A stretch of 64,000 nucleotides of DNA from Neobacillus niacini NBRC 15566 (GCF_001591505.1 NZ_BCVA01000006.1:62001-126000), one strand, 5' to 3'; counted from the first letter of the stretch, positions 53,223-62,808 are shown. Notes: generated from the letters alone by a model not told the origin. Numbers and translations: made by a program.

Positions 53223-53996
53223 ATGAGTGAAGAACTCTCTAGCGTATTCAAAGCACTAGGGCATCCAATCCGCAGGGAAATTCTTGATATCCTTAAAGAA
53301 TCTCCTAAAACAACCGGAGAATTAGACGAATTTTTCCCAGAAGTAACTAGGTATGCCATAATGAAACATTTAAAGATTTTAGAAGAAGGGAATTTGGTAG
53401 TGGTTCGTCGTGAAGGCAAATATAAACGGAACTTTCTTAATGCAGTACCACTTCAAGAGATGCATAACCGCTGGGTAGGTAAATATATGCAGCCAACGGC
53501 CAATTCTCTATTAAAGTTACGTTCAGCAGTAGAACTATTAGGAGGAAAAGAAAAAATGAGTGAATTTCGTATTGAGCAGGAGATATTTATTAACGCATCG
53601 AGGGAAGAAGTTTTTAAAGCATTAACAGAAAAGGTGGAAGATTGGTGGGAATTTCGAATAGCACCTAAAGGCGTACCTTCTCACTTTACATTTGAACCCG
53701 TACCAGGAGGCCAATTTATTGAAAAATGGGGTGAAAATGACGGAGCCATCTGGGGTAATGTTTATTTTGTAAACGCTCCTGAAGAAATTCGTCTATTCGG
53801 ACACCTTGGTATGCAAGGGGCGGTGAATAGTGCTTATACCTATCGGCTACAGGAGAGAGAAGGAGGAACTGTTCTTCAACTTTCACATACTGCATCAGGA
53901 GTAATCCAAGAACAATGGGAACAAGAACACACGAAAGGGTGGGAATATCTTCTTGGAACCTTACTTAAAAATTATGTAGAAAATAAAGTGGAGTAG
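53223..53996 (+). CDS. ArsR-type HTH fused to an SRPBCC (AHSA1) domain
   Basis: A 257-aa two-domain regulator. Residues 1-95 are a winged helix (SSVFKALGHPIRREILDILKE, then RYAIMKHLKILEEGNLVVVRREGKYKRNFLN), without the Cys box of metal-sensing ArsR. Residues 112-257 are an AHSA1/SRPBCC ligand-binding domain (IFINASREEVFKALTEKVEDWWE, GGQFIEKWGENDG, GWEYLLGTLL). The fusion suggests a ligand-sensing repressor. At residue 112 an internal ATG (53556) has its own AGGAGG 10 nt upstream. ATG 53223 follows AAAGGACG. The next gene is a second SRPBCC protein. Confidence 0.82.
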   Translation: MSEELSSVFKALGHPIRREILDILKESPKTTGELDEFFPEVTRYAIMKHLKILEEGNLVVVRREGKYKRNFLNAVPLQEMHNRWVGKYMQPTANSLLKLRSAVELLGGKEKMSEFRIEQEIFINASREEVFKALTEKVEDWWEFRIAPKGVPSHFTFEPVPGGQFIEKWGENDGAIWGNVYFVNAPEEIRLFGHLGMQGAVNSAYTYRLQEREGGTVLQLSHTASGVIQEQWEQEHTKGWEYLLGTLLKNYVENKVE

Positions 53997-54003
53997 ATTC
54001 ACT

Positions 54004-54441
54004 ATGGTAGATGTAATCACAGAAATAAATATTAATCGTCCTATTTCACAAGTTTCAGAGTATGCCTCGAACCCCGATCATGCACCAGAATGGTATGTAA
54101 ATATTCATTCAGCAGAGTGGAGATCTCCTAAACCACTTTCGATTGGTTCTCAAATTGCTTTTAAGGCGAAGTTTCTAGGGAGAGAACTTGCCTATGTGTA
54201 TGAAATTGTAGAGTTTGTTCCAGGAAAGAAGTTAGTGATGCAGACCTCCCAAGGGCCTTTCCCAATGGAGACTACTTATACATGGAAAGCTATTAGCGAT
54301 AATCAAACACGAATGATTTTAAGAAATAAAGGAAATCCAATGGGCTTTTCAAAAATAATAACGCCGTTTATGTCTTTCATGATGAAGAAAGCCAACATGA
54401 AGGACTTGAAAAAAATTAAAGAAATCTTGGAAAACTTATAA
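54004..54441 (+). CDS. SRPBCC family protein
   Basis: A 145-aa polyketide-cyclase/dehydrase-type SRPBCC protein: INRPISQVSEYASNPDHAPEWYVNIHSAEW at residues 10-39, FVPGKKLVMQTSQGPFPMETTYTW near 77 and the C-terminal helix FMSFMMKKANMKDLKKIKEIL. It starts 7 nt after the ArsR-SRPBCC gene and is co-transcribed, so it may be the regulated effector. Ligand unknown. Confidence 0.75.
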   Translation: MVDVITEININRPISQVSEYASNPDHAPEWYVNIHSAEWRSPKPLSIGSQIAFKAKFLGRELAYVYEIVEFVPGKKLVMQTSQGPFPMETTYTWKAISDNQTRMILRNKGNPMGFSKIITPFMSFMMKKANMKDLKKIKEILENL

Positions 54442-54446
54442 AAATT

Positions 54447-54482
54447 TAAAACACACCGTTTAAATCATAAACGGTGTGTTTT
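54447..54482. terminator. Bidirectional terminator between SRPBCC and ktrB
   Basis: AAAACACACCGTTTA and TAAACGGTGTGTTTT, a perfect 15-bp stem with A/T tails on both sides. Confidence 0.9.
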
Positions 54483-54485
54483 AAA

Positions 54486-55832
54486 TTACCCAATTAATAT
54501 TTTTTCTTCTGCATATTTTACCTTTGCTTCTTTTTTAGGATTCAATAAAGCAAATGCCATAGTTAATGGTCCAAGTCTTCCTATAAACATCATAATCGTA
54601 ATCAAAACCCTTCCGAATGGAGAAAGTTCTGGTGTGAAATTTGCTGACAATCCGACTGTTCCAAAGGCTGAAATAGTTTCAAAAAGAAGTTTACTCATAT
54701 CTGCTTTTTCAGTAAAAGTTAGTAAAAAGAAGATTAGAAAGATAAAAAATATAGCTGCCACAACAATCGATAAAGATTTATTAACCAATTCCCATGGAAT
54801 TCTTCTTTTAAAAAGGTTGACATTGTCCCGATTTGTCACTACTGTCCAAAAAGCTAATATAATAATAGCGAAAGTGGTTACTTTAATTCCACCACCAGTT
54901 GATCCTGGAGATGCACCAATAAACATCAGTGCCATCATAAAAACAAGAGAGGAAAGATTCATGGCACCAATATCAATCGTATTAAAACCAGCGGTCCTAG
55001 TTACGACTCCTTGAAAATAGGAAGCCCAAAGTTTATCTTCAAACGCTAGGCTTCCAATCGTAGCTGAATTGTTATACTCGGAAATCAGGATGATCAGAAA
55101 TCCTATAATATTTAAAAAAAGTGACATGAGTAACGCAACTTTGGAATGCAAAGATAGTTTACGAAAAGATTTCTTGGACCATAAATCAAGTATTACGGTA
55201 AAACCAATGCCCCCAGTAATAAAAAGGGAAGTGATAGCGATGTTTACTGTAGGGTCACCAGCCCATTTACTTAAATTATCCGGTTCAAGCCCAAAACCAG
55301 CATTATTAAATGCAGAAATCGAATGGAAAATTCCATAATAAATGGCTTTCTCAATCGGCATTTCAAATGACCAGCGAATCGCTAAAGCAGTTGCCCCCAG
55401 CATCTCAACAATAAATGTAATAAAAATAATTCGCTTAACTAAAGTGACAACACCTGCAAGTGAAAACACATTTAGTGAATCTTGCAGCAATAAGCGTTCC
55501 TTTAATCCAATTTTTTTACCTAAGATAATGAACATAAATATTCCTGTGGTCATAAACCCCCAGCCGCCAACCTGAATCAAGCAGAGGAGAACGATCTCTC
55601 CAAACAAGGTAAAGGTTGTTCCCGTATCGACCACAGCCAAACCGGTTACACAAACGGCTGAGGTTGCTTCAAATAAAGCATCAATAAAGCTTAGTCCACG
55701 CCCCTCTTCATAAGTAGCAATTGGCAGCATAAATAGAAAAGTCCCCAATAATATTAGCGCACCAAAGCCTAGAACAAGGATTTGAGCAGGGTGCATTTTA
55801 ATTAAATTCCCTCTTCTTTTATAAATCTCCAC
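54486..55832 (-). CDS. KtrB/TrkH-type potassium uptake channel subunit
   Basis: A 448-aa membrane protein of the Ktr/Trk/HKT family that conducts K+ with Na+, gated by a cytoplasmic KtrA-type subunit (none seen in this window). The four pore loops with selectivity glycine are visible: SAVCVTGLAVVD near residue 58, SAFNNAGFGLEPD near 170, VTRTAGFNTID near 275 and SAFGTVGLSANF near 390. GTG 55832 follows AAGGGAGA. Could be KtrB or KtrD. Confidence 0.9.
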   Translation of the reverse strand: MEIYKRRGNLIKMHPAQILVLGFGALILLGTFLFMLPIATYEEGRGLSFIDALFEATSAVCVTGLAVVDTGTTFTLFGEIVLLCLIQVGGWGFMTTGIFMFIILGKKIGLKERLLLQDSLNVFSLAGVVTLVKRIIFITFIVEMLGATALAIRWSFEMPIEKAIYYGIFHSISAFNNAGFGLEPDNLSKWAGDPTVNIAITSLFITGGIGFTVILDLWSKKSFRKLSLHSKVALLMSLFLNIIGFLIILISEYNNSATIGSLAFEDKLWASYFQGVVTRTAGFNTIDIGAMNLSSLVFMMALMFIGASPGSTGGGIKVTTFAIIILAFWTVVTNRDNVNLFKRRIPWELVNKSLSIVVAAIFFIFLIFFLLTFTEKADMSKLLFETISAFGTVGLSANFTPELSPFGRVLITIMMFIGRLGPLTMAFALLNPKKEAKVKYAEEKILIG

Positions 55833-56005
55833 TTCGTTGGTCTCCCTTAATTAACTAAAATGAAATACTGATATGGGAATAATACCAAAAAGAGTAGATG
55901 ATGTGTTAGTGATGCTTAGTTTTTTTTGCCTTTATTTTGGTAGACAAAAAGAAATCTTGGTATGATAGTACGGTAGATCGAAAAAGTTAAAATGGGGGCA
56001 AGCAA

Positions 56006-57034
56006 ATGTATAGCTTTAAGAACGATTACAGCGAAGGGGCACACCCTCGGATTCTAAATGCACTGCTAGAAACGAACCTGGAGCAAGATGAGGGGTACGG
56101 AGAGGATCGATATTCGAAGGAAGCGATAAAACTAATAAAGGAAAAAATCGAAAGTGAAAACGTAGATATTCACTTTATATCAGGTGGAACACAAACCAAT
56201 CTGATCGCGATCTCAGCTTTCCTTAGACCGCATGAAGCGGCAATTGCTGTTAGCAGCGGACATATTCTTGGGCATGAGACAGGTGCCATCGAGGCAACTG
56301 GACATAAAATACTTTCTGTTGAGGGAAGTGATGGAAAACTTTCACCATCCGATTTACAGGGAGTCCTTGACGGTCATCCGGATGAGCACATGGTGAAGCC
56401 GAAATTAGTTTACATATCGAACTCTACTGAGATTGGTTCCATTTATTCTAAAAGGGAGCTTCAGGAGTTACATGACTTTTGCCAACGTAATCAACTAATT
56501 TTATATATGGATGGTGCAAGGCTTGGCTCTGCAATATGTTCAGAGGAGAATGACCTGCAGTTGAGTGATCTCCCTAAACTCGTAGATGCGTTTTATATTG
56601 GCGGAACAAAGAATGGAGCTCTGATTGGTGAGGCACTAGTAATCTGCCGCGATTCTTTAAAGGAAGATTTTCGTTATCATATTAAGCAAAAAGGGGCGCT
56701 CCTTGCCAAAGGAAGATTGATGGGCATACAATTTCTTGAACTTTTTCAGGATAATTTGTTCTTTGATTTGGCCACACATGCGAACCAGATGGCAAGTAAG
56801 ATTAGAGACGAGTTTGTAAAAGCTGATATTAAGTTTTTGACCCACTCACCTTCTAATCAAATCTTTCCGATTCTGCCGAATGCTGTCATCAGCGAGCTTC
56901 AAAACAGCTATGCTTTTCATATCTGGGAAAAAGTAGAGGCTGATTCCTCTGCAATACGCCTTGTAACATCGTGGGCAACAAAAGAAGAAGTGGTACTTGG
57001 CTTTATTGAAGAATTGAAAAGAGTATTAAAATAG
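56006..57034 (+). CDS. ltaE: Low-specificity L-threonine aldolase
   Basis: PLP enzyme cleaving threonine to glycine and acetaldehyde. The 342-aa protein begins FKNDYSEGAHPRILNALLETN and contains the PLP lysine in YIGGTKNGALIGEAL near residue 197, MDGARLGSA near 169 and SSGHILGHETGAIEATGHK near 82. ATG 56006 has GGGGGCAAG upstream. Related bacterial beta-eliminating lyases share the fold, so the substrate is likely but not certain. Confidence 0.85.
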   Translation: MYSFKNDYSEGAHPRILNALLETNLEQDEGYGEDRYSKEAIKLIKEKIESENVDIHFISGGTQTNLIAISAFLRPHEAAIAVSSGHILGHETGAIEATGHKILSVEGSDGKLSPSDLQGVLDGHPDEHMVKPKLVYISNSTEIGSIYSKRELQELHDFCQRNQLILYMDGARLGSAICSEENDLQLSDLPKLVDAFYIGGTKNGALIGEALVICRDSLKEDFRYHIKQKGALLAKGRLMGIQFLELFQDNLFFDLATHANQMASKIRDEFVKADIKFLTHSPSNQIFPILPNAVISELQNSYAFHIWEKVEADSSAIRLVTSWATKEEVVLGFIEELKRVLK

Positions 57035-57040
57035 GAAAAC

Positions 57041-57075
57041 AAAAAGGCAACTTTCTTGGGAAATGCCTTTTTTAG
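57041..57075 (+). terminator. Terminator after ltaE
   Basis: AAAAAGGCA and TGCCTTTTTT flank a 14-nt loop. Confidence 0.75.
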
Positions 57076-57211
57076 TAAGCAAAAATTGTTTTTCTCACTG
57101 TCGTTTTAAATTCTTGGGTAGTTTGTACGATAACACTATTGACAGGGGAATAGCTGAAGGAGCTGCAGTGTAAACTAACAAGACATGAAATCGCAATGAG
57201 GTGGTTAGTCG

Positions 57212-57766
57212 ATGACTTACCAAGAAGGATTAAAACAAGTAGACAAAGCAACTAAACTACTCAATGAGGCAAACCAGTTAATTGTTGAATCCGTTATGAA
57301 TGCCTTTTTATTTACTTGGCAGTGGTGGGCCGCATTAGCTATGATAGTCGTCCCTTGGATGATTTGGGGAATAGTCCGAAATCGTGAAAGCACCGCGCGG
57401 TTATTTTCTGCAGGTCTATTGGTGATGGTTTTATCAGAAATCCTTGATACAGTTGGAGTGAGTTTTGGAATGTGGGCTTATCCTGTCAAGGTAGTTCCAG
57501 TAGCTACAATAAACTTTTCGTTCAGACTTTCTGTTTTACCGGTGTTTGTAATGCTTTTGTTGCAATATAAGCCCAACATTAATCCCTATCTAAAAGCAGT
57601 CTTTTTCGGAGTGCTTGGTGCATATGTGGGTATACCTGCATTGGCTAAATTCGATTTATACAAGAAAATAGATTGGTCATATACATATTCTTTCTTAATC
57701 CTTACCTCATTTTATTTACTGGCTCATTGGTTTAGCCGCTTAAAAACCTATGAAAAGTTAGAGTAA
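57212..57766 (+). CDS. Multi-pass membrane protein, CBO0543-like
   Basis: A 184-aa protein. The N-terminal 30 residues are helical and polar (GLKQVDKATKLLNEANQLI). About five membrane segments follow: WWAALAMIVVPWMIWGIV, LLVMVLSEILDTVGVSFGMW, FRLSVLPVFVMLLL, AVFFGVLGAYVGIPAL and YSFLILTSFYLLAHWF. The W-A-Y-P motif after helix 2 (GMWAYPVKVVP) recalls the gene at 41687. ATG 57212 follows GAGGTGG. Function unknown. Confidence 0.55.
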   Translation: MTYQEGLKQVDKATKLLNEANQLIVESVMNAFLFTWQWWAALAMIVVPWMIWGIVRNRESTARLFSAGLLVMVLSEILDTVGVSFGMWAYPVKVVPVATINFSFRLSVLPVFVMLLLQYKPNINPYLKAVFFGVLGAYVGIPALAKFDLYKKIDWSYTYSFLILTSFYLLAHWFSRLKTYEKLE

Positions 57767-57887
57767 AAAGTGTGACCTAGTTATGGGGTACACTGCTGAA
57801 GATATTGCTGCCATTAAGGCAGCTTTCTTTTCGTATACAAAAGGAAATTAAGATGTACAAATAAATTTAAAATGGAGGAATTACTTC

Positions 57888-58418
57888 ATGCATATTAATG
57901 ATTTAAATAATTTAGTTTCAAAGCTAGGCCTTATACCACATCCTGAGGGTGGTTATTACAAAGAAACATTTCAATCAGAAGAACAAATTAGTGATAAGGA
58001 ATTATCGGTGAATTTGGAAGGCAAACGCAGGCTTTATACCAGTATTTATTTTCTGTTAACATCGAATGATGTGTCCCATTTTCACAGACTTAAATCCGAT
58101 GAGCTGTGGTACTATCACGTGGGGAGTTCTTTGAGTATCCACGTGATTGATGAAAGTGGTCAATATAAGGAAATAAAGTTAGGGTTGGATCTTGAGGCAG
58201 GTGAAGTACCACAAGCCTTAGTGAAGAAAAACTCAATATTTGGGTCTTCTGTTTCGGAGAAGGATACTTGTTCGCTAGTTGGATGTATGGTTTCTCCAGG
58301 GTTTGAATTTCAGGACTTTGAACTTTTTACACAGGAAGAATTAATGAAAATTTACCCGCAACACAAGGACATCATTATGAAACTAGCTTATGAACAGCTG
58401 CCAAATTCGTTGGAATAA
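57888..58418 (+). CDS. DUF985 cupin-like protein
   Basis: A 176-aa cupin of the DUF985 family: LGLIPHPEGGYYKETF near residue 14, RRLYTSIYFLLTSNDVSHFHRLKSDELWYYHVG near 45-78 (the metal-binding His/His/Glu pattern) and LVGCMVSPGFEFQDFELF at the C-terminus. ATG 57888 has AATGGAGGAA upstream. Biochemical function unknown. Confidence 0.82.
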   Translation: MHINDLNNLVSKLGLIPHPEGGYYKETFQSEEQISDKELSVNLEGKRRLYTSIYFLLTSNDVSHFHRLKSDELWYYHVGSSLSIHVIDESGQYKEIKLGLDLEAGEVPQALVKKNSIFGSSVSEKDTCSLVGCMVSPGFEFQDFELFTQEELMKIYPQHKDIIMKLAYEQLPNSLE

Positions 58419-58777
58419 TATTGATGGGGTTTGTGCTGGTTTTATTAGGCATAGTAGGTTTTAAAATGAAGGGATTTATTACATAAAAGTACAAATTGGA
58501 ATCAAAATGATAATTCTGAACATGAACTCACGCATGCTACATTCTCCTTCCCACATTCATACTCTTTACATTCAGTATAAGGGAGGATTGTTAAGACACG
58601 GTTGTTAAATTGTAAATTTATTGTCAATTAAGAGCTTGTTCAAAAACGATAGGTAAAACCAGTAACCCAACTAAACAATGTAGTTTATAAATACTAGCAA
58701 GATATCCCATAGAATCCTTTTCTAAATGAAGTAAATAATAACGTTAGATTATGTTAGAAATTGGGTGAAATTGTAAA
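58419..58777 (+). other. 360-nt gap, no supportable gene
   Basis: A 21-codon open frame (ATG 58424, MGFVLVLLGIVGFKMKGFIT) follows the cupin gene but has no ribosome site, so I do not call it. The rest is AT-rich with no recognised motif or strong T-tailed hairpin. Confidence 0.3.
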
Positions 58778-60235
58778 ATGGGTGAACAAGCTATGAAGAG
58801 TAAACGAAAAGGATTGTCAGCATGGCAGCTTACGATGATGGCGTTAGGGAGCGTCATTGGGGGTTCTTTTTTTCTAGGATCATCTGTGGCAATTAATGCA
58901 GCAGGGCCATCTATCTTACTATCGTATGTTTTAGCTGGCGGGCTTGTCTATCTTATTCTATATGCTTTGTCAGAAATGACGGTAGGTGCACCAACAGTAG
59001 GCTCCTTTAGTACATTTGCAGCAAGGGAACTTGGACAAGGAACAGGGTTTGTTGTGGGCTGGCTATATTGGACTGGAACCGTTCTATCGATGTCGAGTGA
59101 AGCAACAGCCATTTCATTATTAGTTCGTGAATGGGTTCCGAATATTTCAATAGCTTGGTTAGGTGGATCGATTATAGTAGCTGTTACCCTGCTAAATTTA
59201 TTAGGTGCAGATAAAATCGGCAAGTTGGCAAGTGGCTTATCTGCGGTTAAAATTTTTGCGATTATCTTTTTTATCTTAACAGCATTGGTATTAATTGCAG
59301 GTTTACTGCCAGGAACCCCAGCTATTGGGGCTGGTGAGTTAGCTAGGGAACCAATCATGCCTGGCGGGGTGCGAGGAATCGCCGGAAGCATGCTCTTAGT
59401 TGTTTTTGCCTACGCAGGCTTTGAAATCATTGGATTAGCTGCAACTGAGACCGATAATCCAACTGAAACGATTCCGAAAGCGATTCGCTATACTGTTTTT
59501 TCGCTGGTAGGATTATATATCCTGTATGCAGCAGTGCTGCTCCCACTTATACCTGCGGCTGATCTTAGTGAAAACGTCAGTCCTATGGTTGCTTCATTAA
59601 ACCGATGGGGAATTGGCTGGGCAGGTACGGCACTAAATCTGGTATTGATTTCAGCCATTCTCTCAGCTATGTTGGCATGTATTTTTGGACTAGGAAGAAT
59701 GATCCGCTCTCTATCTGATGAAGGTCATGCTCCACAGTGGCTTAAGGACAAAAACGATGTTCCCTACAAAGGTATTTTATTTTCCGGTCTGTCGATGCTG
59801 ATTGGGTTATTTTTCGGTTTGTTATTTCCGAGAGCCTATCTTGTTTTAATAACCTCAGGCGGATTCGCACTCATCTTTACCTATGCTGTCATTATGGCAA
59901 GTCATATACGCTTTCGGAAAAGGGAGGGGTGCCCGCCGGGTGGAATCTGCCAAATGCCGGGGTTTCCTATTACATCTTGGATTGCATTAATAAGCTTAAT
60001 CATTGTTCTAGTATGCATGCCTTTTATTCCAGGGCAGACAGCTGGTCTCGTAACTGGAAGCAGCATGGTCGTCATTTTCTCTTTCATTTATTTTGTGATG
60101 AGCTACATGAGACGCACAAGACCAAATCATACACCTAAAAAAACCTTGTCACCAAGGGAACTCCGACCAAACTATGCTACCGAGTTAGCTAGAGAATTAG
60201 CTGAAAGAGTTGACGAAAGAAACAAGGAAAAATAA
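58778..60235 (+). CDS. APC family amino-acid permease
   Basis: A 485-aa transporter with about 12 membrane segments. The start of helix 1 (LTMMALGSVIGGSFFLGSSVAI) holds the GSVIGGS-type substrate-binding unwinding, and AGFEIIGLAATETDNPTETIPKAIR near residue 215 is the consensus amphipathic region of the family. The C-terminal 35 residues are basic and hydrophilic. ATG 58778 is used; a second ATG at 58793 with GGGTGAA upstream is equally possible. Substrate not predictable. Confidence 0.85.
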   Translation: MGEQAMKSKRKGLSAWQLTMMALGSVIGGSFFLGSSVAINAAGPSILLSYVLAGGLVYLILYALSEMTVGAPTVGSFSTFAARELGQGTGFVVGWLYWTGTVLSMSSEATAISLLVREWVPNISIAWLGGSIIVAVTLLNLLGADKIGKLASGLSAVKIFAIIFFILTALVLIAGLLPGTPAIGAGELAREPIMPGGVRGIAGSMLLVVFAYAGFEIIGLAATETDNPTETIPKAIRYTVFSLVGLYILYAAVLLPLIPAADLSENVSPMVASLNRWGIGWAGTALNLVLISAILSAMLACIFGLGRMIRSLSDEGHAPQWLKDKNDVPYKGILFSGLSMLIGLFFGLLFPRAYLVLITSGGFALIFTYAVIMASHIRFRKREGCPPGGICQMPGFPITSWIALISLIIVLVCMPFIPGQTAGLVTGSSMVVIFSFIYFVMSYMRRTRPNHTPKKTLSPRELRPNYATELARELAERVDERNKEK

Positions 60236-60295
60236 ACTAAAAGAGGTTTCTTTTCTTTTAAAAAAACAGAAAACCTAAGGGTGAAAGGTAAACGT

Positions 60296-62038
60296 ATGAA
60301 CCAAAAAGAACCTCTTTTAGCATTTGAATTTGCCGATTCAAACGGAAAAATAAAACCATTAACGTTTCAACACCCCGTCAGAGTGATTGAGGCATACAAG
60401 GTGGAAGATGTGATACCGAACTTTCAACTTGTACAAGAAGCTGTGGAAAACGGGTATTATGCAGCAGGATTTTTGTCATATGAAAGTGCTCCAGCATTTG
60501 ATTCAGCCTTTACCGTTAAGAGCGGGGGATCTTTTCCTTTGCTCTGGTTTGGTATTTTTTCAAATGCAGAATATCAACAAATTAGCAGTGAAGCAGATTT
60601 TTCCGTATCTCAATGGAAACCTGCAATTGCAATGGAGGAATATAATCAAGCGATATCCTCTATTAAAAAATCGATCCAGTTGGGAAATACATACCAAACA
60701 AATTATACGATCCGTCTCCATTCTGAATTTAGCGGTGATGGTATTGCATACTATAATAGGTTAAAAAAAGCACAAAGCTCAAATTATTGTGCTTACATCC
60801 ATACTGGTGAACATAGTATTTTGTCTGCTTCACCAGAGTTGTTTTTTCACTTGGATAATGGAAAAATTACCACTCGTCCGATGAAAGGCACAATTAAAAG
60901 AGGGACGTCATTTGAAGAAGATGCTAAAAACGCAGATTGGTTACTACATTCTGAGAAAAATCGTGCGGAAAATCTAATGATTGTTGATTTGCTGCGAAAT
61001 GACCTCGGAATGGTTGCTGAACCAGGGACGGTTGAAGTGGAGAAGTTATTTGAAATTGAACAATACCCAACCGTTCATCAAATGACGTCTACGATTTCTG
61101 CAAAGGTATCAGAAACCACGACCTTAGTTGATATCTTCAAAGCCATTTTTCCATGCGGATCGATTACAGGCGCACCAAAGGTTAGCACGATGAACATCAT
61201 AAGAGACTTAGAGAATGAACCACGTGAGGTTTACTGCGGTGCAATAGGTTATATTACACCAAGTAAAGAAGCAATTTTTAACGTGCCGATTAGAACAGTA
61301 TTGATAGACCATTCAACAGGCAACGCCGTTTATGGCGTAGGTGGAGGAGTAACATGGGATTCCACTTCGGAAGGGGAATACCATGAGATACTGACAAAAG
61401 CAAAGCTGTTAGAGCAAAAAACAGCGGAATTCCAATTGTTAGAGAGTTTGTTACTAGACAATGGGAATTATTTTTTGCTTGAAGAGCACCTTCAACGCCT
61501 AGAGAATTCATCTCGGTATTTTGGGTTTCCAAACGAAGTTGAAAGGATAAAAAGATCCTTAAACGAGTTTCGAGATAAAAATGGTAACGGGATGATGAAG
61601 GTTCGATTATTCTTTTCCAAAGATGGGGAATACACAATAGAAGGTCAACCTATCATTCAGCATGATACAGTATTGAAGGTCATTCTAGCAGACGAGTCAG
61701 TCGATAAAACCAATCCATTTCTGTATCATAAAACCACTAATAGAGAGATATACGAAAAGTTTCAAAAACAAAAGCCTGCTGAAGCATTTGATGTCCTGCT
61801 TTGGAATCAAGATGGTGAATTAACTGAATTTACAAATGGCAATGTTGTCCTGGAAATTGACGGTGTACGATGGACTCCACCCATAAGCAGCGGTTTACTA
61901 GCTGGAACTTATCGTGACAAATTAATAAATACTGGAAAAATACGCGAAAAGTCACTTACACACGCCGATTTGAAAAAAGCAACTAGAGCCTGGTTTATTA
62001 ATAGTGTCCGAAAATGGAAAGAGGTTTATATCGTATAA
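60296..62038 (+). CDS. pabB: PabB-PabC fusion (aminodeoxychorismate synthase/lyase)
   Basis: A 580-aa bifunctional enzyme of p-aminobenzoate synthesis. The N-terminal part (residues 1-375) is the chorismate-using PabB domain, with SASPELFFHLDNGKITTRPMKGTIKRG, GSITGAPKVSTMNIIRD and EHHE-type end EYHEILTKAKLLE. The C-terminal part (about 390-580) is a class IV aminotransferase-like lyase (FTNGNVVLEI, YHKTTNREIYE). ATG 60296 follows GAAAGGT. No pabA glutaminase or folate genes are adjacent. I rate the fusion as solid; the chorismate role follows from the family. Confidence 0.88.
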   Translation: MNQKEPLLAFEFADSNGKIKPLTFQHPVRVIEAYKVEDVIPNFQLVQEAVENGYYAAGFLSYESAPAFDSAFTVKSGGSFPLLWFGIFSNAEYQQISSEADFSVSQWKPAIAMEEYNQAISSIKKSIQLGNTYQTNYTIRLHSEFSGDGIAYYNRLKKAQSSNYCAYIHTGEHSILSASPELFFHLDNGKITTRPMKGTIKRGTSFEEDAKNADWLLHSEKNRAENLMIVDLLRNDLGMVAEPGTVEVEKLFEIEQYPTVHQMTSTISAKVSETTTLVDIFKAIFPCGSITGAPKVSTMNIIRDLENEPREVYCGAIGYITPSKEAIFNVPIRTVLIDHSTGNAVYGVGGGVTWDSTSEGEYHEILTKAKLLEQKTAEFQLLESLLLDNGNYFLLEEHLQRLENSSRYFGFPNEVERIKRSLNEFRDKNGNGMMKVRLFFSKDGEYTIEGQPIIQHDTVLKVILADESVDKTNPFLYHKTTNREIYEKFQKQKPAEAFDVLLWNQDGELTEFTNGNVVLEIDGVRWTPPISSGLLAGTYRDKLINTGKIREKSLTHADLKKATRAWFINSVRKWKEVYIV

Positions 62039-62062
62039 AGGAAGTCAAGTTAGATTCAATGT

Positions 62063-62099
62063 AATCACCTATCTCACAAGAAAGGTGATTATTTTTTTT
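62063..62099 (+). terminator. Terminator after pabB-pabC
   Basis: AATCACCT (62063-62070) and AGGTGATT (62083-62090), then ATTTTTTTT. Confidence 0.85.
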
Positions 62100-62130
62100 G
62101 TTAGTAAGAGTGAACGAATTCTCCTGAAAG

Positions 62131-62185
62131 TTAAGAATATCTTAAGGATTCTATAAAACTTTTCTTAAGTTTTTGTATGTATAGT
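62131..62185 (+). promoter_or_regulatory. TTAAG direct repeats upstream of the papain-like gene
   Basis: TTAAG occurs at 62131, 62142 and 62165 with about 11-bp phasing, and AATCTATAAA-like sequence fills the middle slot. -10 TATAGT is at 62180-62185. The spacing resembles OmpR-type response-regulator binding sites. Confidence 0.4.
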
Positions 62186-62229
62186 AATGACATAGAGGGT
62201 TTCTTGAGGACTTTTAAGGAGGTTAAATC

Positions 62230-62808
62230 ATGACCGAAAAACAGGTGTATATTCTTGTAACGAATACAGGTTCCTTATTAACAAAATTAATAAAGCTTTA
62301 TACGAAAAAACCATATAATCATGCATCCATTGCTTTTGATAGACAGTTATCCGAGGTCTATAGCTTCGGGAGAAAAACGATACGGAACCCGTTTATTGGA
62401 GGATTTGTTAAGGAAGATGTGAAGGCAGGTTTATTTAAACAAGCAGACTGTGCCATTTATTCCATGACAGTAACAGAGGATCAAATTCAAAAAATAAAAC
62501 ACTACTTAAAACCATTTGAAGCACAGAAGAAAGATTATCGCTACAATTTTTTAGGATTATTTGGCGTTATGTTCAATAAACCAATAAAGAGAAAAAATGC
62601 CTTCTTTTGTTCTCAGTTTGTTGCTTATCTACTTAAGGAATCTAACATCATCGCTTTTGATAAACCACTGTCACTGATAACCCCTGATGATTTGCAACGT
62701 GCACCCAAATTTCAAATCGTTTATGAAGGTAAGCTTAAAAATTATCATAATGAAAATAAAGCTGAAAAAGTTAGTCTTCCCCTTGATTTTGCTTTTTTCA
62801 CAAAGTAG
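62230..62808 (+). CDS. Permuted papain-like (YiiX/NlpC-P60-type) protein
   Basis: A 192-aa protein with the permuted papain pattern: His in KPYNHASIAFD near residue 32, and the nucleophile Cys in NAFFCSQFVAYLLKES near 130. No signal peptide, so it acts inside the cell. Such proteins can be amidases, thioesterases or lipid hydrolases; the substrate is unknown. Start ATG 62230 follows TTAAGGAGG. Upstream TTAAG repeats suggest two-component control. Confidence 0.75.
   Translation: MTEKQVYILVTNTGSLLTKLIKLYTKKPYNHASIAFDRQLSEVYSFGRKTIRNPFIGGFVKEDVKAGLFKQADCAIYSMTVTEDQIQKIKHYLKPFEAQKKDYRYNFLGLFGVMFNKPIKRKNAFFCSQFVAYLLKESNIIAFDKPLSLITPDDLQRAPKFQIVYEGKLKNYHNENKAEKVSLPLDFAFFTK

Noticed and set aside
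58421..58489. Short membrane-like ORF after the cupin gene
   Set aside because: No ribosome site, only about 21 codons.
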